Assembly: GCA_900556975.1 (NCBI GenBank)
Contig: USQZ01000023.1
Location: forward strand, 1-27,117
Direction: 5' to 3'
Source of the DNA: an uncultured Clostridium sp.
GTDB taxonomy: Bacteria; Bacillota; Clostridia; TANB77; CAG-508
Length of the DNA stretch: 27,117 bases
A program made the position numbers and the translations under genes. The notes below the pieces were generated by a model. The model ran no database searches, was not told the origin of the DNA, and was given only the letters and a program-made list of their open reading frames with translations. Below, one piece after another: positions 1 to 5,747 of the stretch; positions within the stretch are counted from its first letter, which is position 1, and each line of letters starts with the position of its first letter.

Positions 1-116
1 GGACCAAACGAGCGAAGCGAGTTCGATTGAAGCATTCTACCCGATTTGAAAATAAAAATGATAGATTTTTATTTTCAAGAATCGAAGAATGCGACAGCAA
101 GGTGTGAAAAAATTTT
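1..116 (+). repeat. Dispersed hairpin repeat, copy 1 (left edge cut by window)
   Basis: The first 40 bases and bases 85-116 match, on the opposite strand, 16365-16478 (38 of 40 and 31 of 32 identical). Between these arms lies a long stem-loop: GCATTCT (33-39) pairs with AGAATGC, CGATT with AATCG, and a 13-bp A/T stem closes on a GATAG loop. The stem sequence differs from copy 2 but pairing is kept. The copy probably starts upstream of the window. Confidence 0.75.
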
Positions 117-161
117 GATATGCATTTTTCCTTATATTTATAATAAAAAATAAAAAAACTA

Positions 162-192
162 TTGACTTAGAGTAGACTCTAAATGATATAAC
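162..192 (+). promoter_or_regulatory. MerR-family-type promoter/operator
   Basis: A -35 box TTGACT (162-167) and a -10 box TATAAC (187-192) are separated by 19 bp. The spacer region contains the perfect inverted repeat TTAGAGT-AG-ACTCTAA (167-182). An over-long 19-bp spacer with a dyad between the boxes is the classic architecture activated by MerR-family regulators. GATATA (185-190) with a 17-bp spacer is an alternative -10. It points toward the DUF362 gene at 393. No merR gene is in the window. Confidence 0.7.
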
Positions 193-198
193 AATATG

Positions 199-383
199 TG
201 TGAATATTTTATATAATAGTAAAATTCTTCGAACTTTCTATTATATAGGATAACAATGCACAGAAATTTGCTTTACAAATTTCGCGCACGAACAAATACG
301 CGGATTTAAAAAGCTATAATAAGTTATAATATTATTAATGTCCGCTTTTGTTTTACTTGTTTTAAAATATAGATTAGAAAGGA
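199..383 (+). other. Structured leader between MerR-type promoter and DUF362 gene
   Basis: Between the presumed transcription start and the gene there are about 185 nt without an ORF. They contain a 10-bp perfect stem (210-219 with 238-247), a GAAATTTG/CAAATTTC hairpin near 262-282, and GCGGA (300-304) able to pair with TCCGC (341-345) immediately before TTTTGTTTT. The last resembles an intrinsic terminator about 40 nt upstream of the start codon. It could be an attenuator or simply end an unseen short transcript. Confidence 0.4.
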
Positions 384-392
384 TTGATTATA

Positions 393-1277
393 ATGGAAAA
401 ATCTAAAGTTTATTTCACAAAGGAGATTACTCCAGAAAATATTGTGAAGATGTATGATGCATTAGGAATAAAGTTACCTGGAAAGGTTGCTGTTAAGCTA
501 CATTCAGGAGAACAAGGAAATCAAAATTATTTAAAACCAGAGTTTGTAAAACCAATGATTGAACATGTTAATGGAACAGTTGTTGAATGCAATACTGCAT
601 ATGGCGGAGCTAGAAATTCAACTGAAAAACATGTTGAATTAATGAAAGAACATGGATGGAGTAAATATTTTGATGTTGATATCCTTGATGCTGAAGGACC
701 AGATTTGGAGATTGAAATACCAAACGGTAAACAAATTAAAAAAGATTATTTAGGTAAAGATATAAAAAAATATGATTCAATGTTAGTATTATCACATTTT
801 AAAGGACATCCTATGGGTGGATATGGCGGAGCTTTAAAACAACTATCAATTGGATGTGGCTCATCTGCTGGTAAAACTTATATTCATTCAGCTGGTGCTG
901 AAACAGATCAAACAAAATTATGGGATAACTTACCTGAGCAAGATAGATTCTTAGAGTCAATGGCAGATGCTGCTTCAGCAGTTCATAATATGTTTGAAGG
1001 AAAAATTGCATATATAAATGTAATGTGCAATATGTCTGTTGATTGTGATTGTTGTGCAGTTGCAGAAGATCCTTGTATGAAAGATATTGGTATTTTAGCT
1101 AGTTTAGATCCAATTGCTATTGACCAAGCTTGTATTGATTTAGTATATAATTCAAATGATGAAGGAAAAGATCATTTTATAGAAAGAGTTGAAAGCAGAC
1201 ATGGTATTCATACAATTGAATCTGCTGCTGAATTAGGTTTTGGAAATAGAGAATATGAATTAATTAATGTAGACTAA
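393..1277 (+). CDS. DUF362 family Fe-S-type protein
   Basis: The 294-residue protein belongs to the DUF362 family of uncharacterised, probably Fe-S-binding, cytoplasmic proteins. Supporting features are the central GGYGGALKQLSIGCGSSAGK-type segment (about residues 143-161) and the cysteine cluster CNMSVDCDCC (C212, C218, C220, C221) with a further Cys at 228, followed by the conserved LASLDPIAIDQACIDLV stretch. I chose ATG 393, nine bases after AGAAAGGA, over an in-frame TTG at 384 that touches the ribosome binding site. A MerR-type promoter and a long structured leader lie upstream, suggesting induction by a stress or metal signal. The gene appears monocistronic: a hairpin and 224 bp follow. 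The exact reaction is unknown; many relatives are annotated as ferredoxin-like, but no classical 2x[4Fe-4S] ferredoxin domain is visible here. Confidence 0.85.
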   Translation: MEKSKVYFTKEITPENIVKMYDALGIKLPGKVAVKLHSGEQGNQNYLKPEFVKPMIEHVNGTVVECNTAYGGARNSTEKHVELMKEHGWSKYFDVDILDAEGPDLEIEIPNGKQIKKDYLGKDIKKYDSMLVLSHFKGHPMGGYGGALKQLSIGCGSSAGKTYIHSAGAETDQTKLWDNLPEQDRFLESMADAASAVHNMFEGKIAYINVMCNMSVDCDCCAVAEDPCMKDIGILASLDPIAIDQACIDLVYNSNDEGKDHFIERVESRHGIHTIESAAELGFGNREYELINVD

Positions 1278-1320
1278 TGTGAGACACATATGTTAGAAAA
1301 AATAGAGAGTTATTTAAAAT

Positions 1321-1370
1321 GTTATAATCAGTGCAAATGCTATTAATGTTCGCTTTTGCTTTTGCATTTG
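1321..1370 (+). repeat. Second copy of leader repeat, with hairpin
   Basis: GTTATAAT followed by TATTAATGTTCGCTTTTGCT (1341-1360) repeats the sequence at 323-352 with one mismatch in the shared 20-mer, so near-identical direct repeats flank the DUF362 gene. In this copy CAAATGC (1334-1340) pairs with GCATTTG (1364-1370). It may act as a weak terminator after the gene. Confidence 0.5.
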
Positions 1371-1501
1371 AAAGCTTTGATAGAGGCTAGTTGTAGCACA
1401 TTTGTAGAAAAAATGATTAAATGTTTTTTGAATTGTTTTCTTACTTGGTAGTTTTTTAGGCTTGTGTTAAAATTAGTTTGATTTTTTAAGGGGAGAAGAA
1501 A

Positions 1502-3067
1502 ATGGAAAATAAAAAAACTGAAAAAATTATTATAGCTATTGTCTTGGTTTTGCAAACTATTATTTTGGTGATAGCTGGAGTAAATAAGGCTTATATACAT
1601 ATGGATGAGGCTTATTCTTTTGGGCTTGCTAATTATGATAAAATTGAAATTCAAGATAATGAGGACTTTTTTGATACATGGCACTCAAAAGAATATTATG
1701 AAGATTATTTATGCGTGAATGATGACGAATCAGGTAAGTTTGAGCCGGTGTATGTTAATCAAGAAAATGACGTTCATCCGCCTTTATATTATTTCCTTTT
1801 AAGAATTGCAATGGAATTTCATAAAAATAGCTATTCAAAGTGGTCTGGAATTATTATAAATATAATTATATATGAATTTATAACTGTTTTTATGTATTTG
1901 ATTTTGCAAAAGCTTTTCAAAAACCAGACAAGATGCAAGGAAAAATCAATTGTGTTAGCTTTTATTTCAGCAATTGTAATGTCATCAATAACAAATGCTG
2001 TGTATATAAGAATGTATGCGTTATCAACTTTAAATGTTGTTATTACTACATATTTACATTTGAAATTGCTCGAAAGAGATAAAGTTGATTTAAAATTGTT
2101 GTGTTTTATTGGTTTATCTGCATTAGCTGGTTCGTTAACACATTATTATTACTTATTTTATTTAGCAATGATGTTTATAATGTTTGCTATAAAATATATT
2201 AAGGAAAAAAGGTTTAAAGAGTTAGGTGCTTATGTTGCTACTATGTGCATAGCTGGAGCTTTATCTTTAGTAATATTTCCATATTCAATACAACATATGT
2301 TTTTCGGTTATCGTGGAAAGGATGCAATGAAGAGTGCAAAAGATTCATCTTTATTTACAGAAGGTTTGAAAGCATATGTGAAGAAAATTAATAGAGAGAC
2401 TTTTAGCTTTTTGATGTATGGTGCATTAGGATTTATTTTAATAGGAACTATATGTATGCTAATTAAAAAGAAGAAATTTGAAAAGAATATATATCTTAAA
2501 TATATAGCAATACCTACGATATTTTATTTTTTAATAATTTCTGCTACATCTCCATGGTTTACACTTAGGTATATAGAGCCAGTTTGTGGATTGGTATTTA
2601 TAATGATTATGTATCTGTTGGAAAGTGTATGGGAAAATGTCATTGGAGAAAAATGTACAATGGTGATTATGAGCCTTTGCTTGATAGCAATATTAGTTAT
2701 ACCAATGATTTTGAAGATTGAACCTGAGGAAATGTATTCTAATAAAAGTGATATTGTTTCTAAGGTTGAAAATGAATTGAATATTCCAACGATATATGTG
2801 TTTAAGTCAAATCAAAATCGCTTTTTGGATGATATATTGTTGTTTGCAAAATTGAATGAATCTTATATTGCGAAAGATTTAGAGTGCACTGATGAAAATA
2901 TTAATGAAATTTTGGAAGGCAAAGATTTGTCTAGAGGTTTATTGATTTTTGTAAATGAAGGGCAAGATAACGAGAAAATACTTGATGAAATAAAAAATGC
3001 TACTGGTCTTTCAGAGTGGGAGAAGGTTAAAGATTTAAACTCTTGTAAGGTTTATTATATAAAGTAG
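1502..3067 (+). CDS. Membrane glycosyltransferase, GT-C/PMT_2-like
   Basis: This 521-residue polytopic membrane protein resembles GT-C glycosyltransferases of the PMT_2/ArnT type, which move a sugar from a polyprenyl-phosphate carrier. After a first membrane helix (residues 9-27) comes the acidic motif HMDEAYSFG with D35-E36, then an extracytoplasmic loop and DVHPPLYYF (90-98), a pairing typical of these enzymes. About ten hydrophobic segments follow, and the C-terminal 120 residues are soluble. The start is supported by AAGGGGAGA eight bases upstream. The next gene begins 15 bp after its stop, so the two probably form an operon. Acceptor and sugar cannot be told from sequence. It lies outside the cotJC insertion. 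Confidence 0.7.
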   Translation: MENKKTEKIIIAIVLVLQTIILVIAGVNKAYIHMDEAYSFGLANYDKIEIQDNEDFFDTWHSKEYYEDYLCVNDDESGKFEPVYVNQENDVHPPLYYFLLRIAMEFHKNSYSKWSGIIINIIIYEFITVFMYLILQKLFKNQTRCKEKSIVLAFISAIVMSSITNAVYIRMYALSTLNVVITTYLHLKLLERDKVDLKLLCFIGLSALAGSLTHYYYLFYLAMMFIMFAIKYIKEKRFKELGAYVATMCIAGALSLVIFPYSIQHMFFGYRGKDAMKSAKDSSLFTEGLKAYVKKINRETFSFLMYGALGFILIGTICMLIKKKKFEKNIYLKYIAIPTIFYFLIISATSPWFTLRYIEPVCGLVFIMIMYLLESVWENVIGEKCTMVIMSLCLIAILVIPMILKIEPEEMYSNKSDIVSKVENELNIPTIYVFKSNQNRFLDDILLFAKLNESYIAKDLECTDENINEILEGKDLSRGLLIFVNEGQDNEKILDEIKNATGLSEWEKVKDLNSCKVYYIK

Positions 3068-3082
3068 AGATAGGGTGATATT

Positions 3083-3712
3083 ATGCTAGATGAAATTGAT
3101 ATTGAAGATTATGAAAAAGAAATAGGTGAAGGAAATTTTGAAGATATATATAAGGATCTAGTTGATAAAGTTATTACTGTTGTTGAAGAACTTGGAAAGA
3201 AGAAAGGTTACAAAATACCTAAAGATAAAAGTGGAATAGAATTGCTTAATAGTATACAGTTTTATATTAAAGAGAATTTTATAGATTCTTTGAACGTTTA
3301 TTATTTGATGAAAAGTTTGACAGAGTGGAATTATGATGAAGAAGATAATACTTATGATAAAAAAGTTAATAGTATTATAATAAGGTATAATGATTTAGTT
3401 GATAAATTAAAAATATATGAGAAAATTGAGTGTGAAATAATTGAAAAAGGATTTGATGCTGTAACTAAAGAAAGAGAAGAAAAATATGAAAAACAATTTA
3501 AAGAAAAAGTTGAACATTCAATGTATTACGAGGATTCTTGGAATATAGTGAAACTTATAAGAAAAGTTATTCTTGATAATGAAAAAAATTTTAAGAAGGC
3601 TAATGATGTTGAAAAAATAATGCTAATTGATAATGCTTATAATTATATTATGAAAATTGGATATAAGAAAGTTGCTTATATATATTCGGATGAGTATAAA
3701 CAATTTATTTGA
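3083..3712 (+). CDS. Hypothetical acidic helical protein
   Basis: I do not recognise this 209-residue protein. It is rich in Glu, Asp and Lys, predicted mostly alpha-helical, and has no signal peptide, membrane segment or cysteine pattern. The N-terminal third (MLDEIDIEDYEKEIG) is strongly acidic; a charged, coiled-coil-like region spans about residues 115-150. The start at 3083 follows ATAGGGTGAT closely. It is 15 bp downstream of the glycosyltransferase gene and likely co-transcribed with it. It is followed by an unusual GC-richer segment and a strong terminator. It may be a cytoplasmic partner of the glycosyltransferase, but that rests only on adjacency. Confidence 0.7.
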   Translation: MLDEIDIEDYEKEIGEGNFEDIYKDLVDKVITVVEELGKKKGYKIPKDKSGIELLNSIQFYIKENFIDSLNVYYLMKSLTEWNYDEEDNTYDKKVNSIIIRYNDLVDKLKIYEKIECEIIEKGFDAVTKEREEKYEKQFKEKVEHSMYYEDSWNIVKLIRKVILDNEKNFKKANDVEKIMLIDNAYNYIMKIGYKKVAYIYSDEYKQFI

Positions 3713-3788
3713 GGTGGACAATTGTGCCATCCACACACCCTAGTGGTCAAAAGAGATGCAGGATTTGGTACACCTGCCAAATAACTAG
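3713..3788 (+). other. GC-richer structured intergenic segment, possible ncRNA
   Basis: This stretch is about half G+C in a region near 30%. It can form GTGGA/TCCAC (about 3715-3734) and GCAGG/CCTGC (about 3759-3778) hairpins and ends at a perfect terminator. A GTG codon at 3724 after GAGGTGG would open a 35-residue frame, but that frame runs through the terminator. It could be a structured 3' UTR, a small RNA or a remnant; I could not assign a family. Confidence 0.35.
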
Positions 3789-3827
3789 AATTAAGGAGCT
3801 ATGGAAACATAGCTCCTTAATTTTTTT
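3789..3827 (+). terminator. Strong intrinsic terminator
   Basis: A perfect 15-bp stem (3789-3803 with 3808-3822) closes on a GAAA tetraloop and runs into TTTTTTT. It ends transcription of the 1502-3712 pair. The 3' half of cotJC ends just beyond it on the opposite strand, so the hairpin may also serve that gene weakly. Confidence 0.9.
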
Positions 3828-3834
3828 CTGAGTA

Positions 3835-4125
3835 TTAGTTAAAATTTTGATAAAATTTCTTTTGTGCTAATTTTTCTTGAACGCCATTTAATGCTTCACC
3901 GAATCTTTGGAAGTGAACGACTTCACGTTCTCTTAAGAATCTTAATGGATCTAATACGTCAGGATCATCTGCGCAAAGGTCAATTAATTTTTCATATGTT
4001 GCACGAGCTTTTTGTTCGGCAGCAAGGTCTTCTGTTAAATCTGCTACAGGATCACTTGTTACTTGCAATGTTGCTGCGCTAAATGGTGTACCACTTGCTG
4101 CTTGAGGATATGTGCCCCAGCCGTG
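3835..4125 (-). CDS. cotJC: CotJC spore coat protein, 3' half of an interrupted gene
   Basis: These 96 codons encode the C-terminal half of CotJC, a manganese-catalase-like (ferritin-fold) spore coat protein. The frame reads HGWGTYPQAASGTPF, then TSDPVADLTEDLAAEQKAR and REREVVHFQRFGEAL, all hallmark CotJC segments. It has no proper start: upstream of His (codon 4123-4125) the frame enters element sequence and meets a stop about 18 codons further. The only internal candidate start, a TTG at 4068, lies inside conserved sequence with no ribosome binding site. The matching N-terminal half is at 7626-7925. Joining the two at the His codon gives residues 1-195 of a normal-length CotJC. As it stands this fragment should not be translated. 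Confidence 0.9.
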   Translation of the reverse strand, partial: HGWGTYPQAASGTPFSAATLQVTSDPVADLTEDLAAEQKARATYEKLIDLCADDPDVLDPLRFLREREVVHFQRFGEALNGVQEKLAQKKFYQNFN

Positions 4126-4156
4126 TGGTGTGTGTTTGTAAATTATCCTAAAAGAA
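4100..4156. other. Left junction (att site) of the cotJC element
   Basis: On the minus strand the element half-site runs from TTCTTTTAGGATA (4156 down to 4144), through 18 bp containing ACAAACACACACC, to CA (4125-4124), then into cotJC coding sequence CGGCTGGGG. The same 13-mer and 18-bp spacing occur inverted at the other end (7596-7628). This is the expected shape of attP half-sites flanking an insertion made by a large serine recombinase. The CA core assignment comes from symmetry and could be off by a few bases. Confidence 0.7.
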
Positions 4157-4197
4157 AATATATATGTAACTACTTATCAAAAAAATTAAATTATATT

Positions 4198-4938
4198 TTA
4201 ATAAGTCATTAAATCTGGACCTGGATTATAATTACCATTAAATTCATCAATTTTTTCTTTATCTTCAAATGTATATATTCCATTTTTTTTGTTTATTATT
4301 ATATTTTGTTTATAATATGTAATTCTATCACTTAATCCAAAATCTCCATAGCTTATCTCATAGAAGTAAATAGTATAAATATATTTATCTCTATTTTCTT
4401 TTATATTAGATTTTTTAATCTTATAACTTCCATTTTCATAATTATATACATAATTATATGTATTAAAAATCGTTTTTATTTTATTTTTATCACTTATATT
4501 ATTTAAATTTATTTTTTTATTATCTATGTCAATGATATCTCTTTTAAAGAAGATATATGTATGATCATATGTAACATCATTATAATTATTTTTATATGAC
4601 TTAAAAACAGAATAATAAAAATCTTCATCATCAATTAATTCAAGTTTTAATAATTCTGAATTTTTGGCATCATATTTTTCATATGACGTTTTTATATAAT
4701 TAATGGCCTCTTCAGCATTTTCAACACTATACTTTATTCCACCTAATAATTGATAATTGGTGCATTGTTCTATTTTCTTTGGAACAAAACCAGTTGGTAA
4801 TTTCACATTATAAGCTGAATTTGCCCTGTTGTTATGTAATATTACAAAAATTATTCCAACAATTATTAGTGTTACTATTAATATCAAAACTATTATTGTA
4901 GTTAATTTAACTTTTATTTGTTTATTTTTATCTTCCAT
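4198..4938 (-). CDS. Membrane-anchored hypothetical protein on the element
   Basis: This 246-residue protein has a short basic N-terminus, one strong membrane helix (about residues 13-35) and an extracytoplasmic domain rich in Tyr, Asn, Asp and Lys. No Cys pairs or catalytic motif are evident, and I do not recognise a family. The start is supported by TTAGGGGAA six bases upstream on the minus strand. It lies about 70 bp inside the left end of the cotJC element, transcribed toward the junction and away from the recombinase. Very low G+C matches the rest of the element. It is the only apparently intact gene on the element besides the recombinase and the small ORF, so it may be selected cargo or a recent acquisition. 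Confidence 0.7.
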   Translation of the reverse strand: MEDKNKQIKVKLTTIIVLILIVTLIIVGIIFVILHNNRANSAYNVKLPTGFVPKKIEQCTNYQLLGGIKYSVENAEEAINYIKTSYEKYDAKNSELLKLELIDDEDFYYSVFKSYKNNYNDVTYDHTYIFFKRDIIDIDNKKINLNNISDKNKIKTIFNTYNYVYNYENGSYKIKKSNIKENRDKYIYTIYFYEISYGDFGLSDRITYYKQNIIINKKNGIYTFEDKEKIDEFNGNYNPGPDLMTY

Positions 4939-4982
4939 CTAAAATTCCCCTAAATAATTATAACACTATTATAAAAATATTA

Positions 4983-5188
4983 CTACTTGTTACTAATATT
5001 TTTATCTTTTTTCTTCATTTTTAAATCTTTTATAATCTCGTTTGATAACTCATCACTAATAACATTCTTTACTGTAATTCCATCTTCTGTTACAGTTACA
5101 TTTGAACTTAATTTTGCTCTGCTTGTTCATAGTATTTTTCATTTCTATAATATAGTTCGTTTAGATCTGGCGTAATAAATTTTTCCAT
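4983..5188 (-). pseudogene. Frameshifted small gene remnant on the element
   Basis: From an ATG at 5188 the frame gives 26 residues (MEKFITPDLNELYY... to QAEQN) and stops. Shifting frame at the GCAGAGC stretch continues with 43 more residues starting AKLSSNVTVTEDGITVKN and ending at a stop at 4983. The two pieces read as one roughly 70-residue protein with a single-base loss. There is no convincing ribosome binding site. I do not recognise the family. It ends 44 bp before the membrane protein gene on the same strand, so the two may once have been an operon. Confidence 0.5.
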
Positions 5189-5231
5189 ACTATGCTGGCA
5201 AATAAGCTTATTGTTTTTTTCAATTATCTAA

Positions 5232-5477
5232 ACCTATGAGCGACCCAAAAAAGATAATGACTCTTATGCTCAGTTACAAGCACAATTAGATAAAGATTCT
5301 TTAGAGTTATCCTACAATAAATGGTATATTTCAGATTTAGCCTTTGCAAAATGGAATAGACAGATGTTTAAATATGATAAACATTCAAGTGATTTAGTAT
5401 TAAAAAGAAATATTGTAGTATCTTGTGATGTACCAAAAAGAGTAAGCAATATTGTAAATGCTAGTACAAGAATTTAA
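5232..5477 (+). pseudogene. 5'-truncated gene fragment on the element
   Basis: An open frame of 81 codons begins right after a stop, has no ATG, GTG or TTG in its first half, and ends at TAA 5477. Its product contains LELSYNKWYISDLAFAKWNR followed by KRNIVVSCDVPKRVSNIVNA, which reads like the C-terminal end of a real protein. No family was recognised. A hairpin (5481-5523) follows the stop. It is divergent from the frameshifted remnant at 4983-5188, and the joint between them (5189-5231) may mark an old deletion or recombination. Confidence 0.45.
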
Positions 5478-5480
5478 AAA

Positions 5481-5523
5481 GCAAAAAGGCTTTATTTTTT
5501 TGCACAAATACAAGCCTTTTTGC
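5481..5523 (+). terminator. Hairpin after the gene fragment, terminator-like
   Basis: GCAAAAAGGCTT (5481-5492) pairs perfectly with AAGCCTTTTTGC (5512-5523) around a 19-base T-rich loop. The stem lies directly after the stop at 5477 and upstream of the recombinase unit. The T-tract is part of the stem rather than after it, so termination may be weak. Confidence 0.5.
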
Positions 5524-5554
5524 ATATAAATTAATATCGTGGGAGGATTATATT

Positions 5555-5683
5555 ATGTGTGAAAAAGTAAATTTTAATGTTATCGAAAAGAACAAATATG
5601 ACAATATAGATGATATTACAAAGTTTATAAACAATATTGTTAACAAATTAATTGTAAATGAATTTGCGAAGAGTGTTGATTGA
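5555..5683 (+). CDS. 42-residue small ORF upstream of the recombinase
   Basis: MCEKVNFNVIEKNKY opens a 42-residue acidic/basic mixed protein that has a very good ribosome binding site (GGGAGGA, eight bases before ATG). It ends 64 bp before the recombinase start, in the same direction, with a hairpin between. No family is recognisable at this length. Its position suggests co-expression with the recombinase; serine recombinases usually need a small directionality factor to excise, and this is the only intact small candidate on the element. That role is a guess from position and size alone. Confidence 0.5.
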   Translation: MCEKVNFNVIEKNKYDNIDDITKFINNIVNKLIVNEFAKSVD

Positions 5684-5727
5684 AACTATTCATTGCTGTA
5701 TATGAGGTTGTACAAAATGAGTAGTTT
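5683..5727 (+). other. Hairpin between small ORF and recombinase gene
   Basis: AAACTATTCATT (5683-5694) pairs with AATGAGTAGTTT (5716-5727), 12 bp with one G-U pair and a 21-base loop. It ends six bases before the recombinase ribosome binding site. No T-run follows, so it is more likely a spacer structure or recombinase/regulator site than a terminator. Confidence 0.4.
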
Positions 5728-5747
5728 ACCGATTGGAGGGTAAACTT

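Noticed and set aside
811..1011. Minus-strand open frame inside the DUF362 gene
   Set aside because: It is the antisense of a well-conserved coding sequence and has no ribosome binding site.
3864..4082. Plus-strand open frame over the 3' half of cotJC
   Set aside because: The minus-strand CotJC motifs are unambiguous, so this is an antisense shadow.
4987..5175. Plus-strand open frame opposite the frameshifted remnant
   Set aside because: Low-complexity Phe/Ser/Ile translation with no ribosome binding site; the minus-strand pieces read more like protein.
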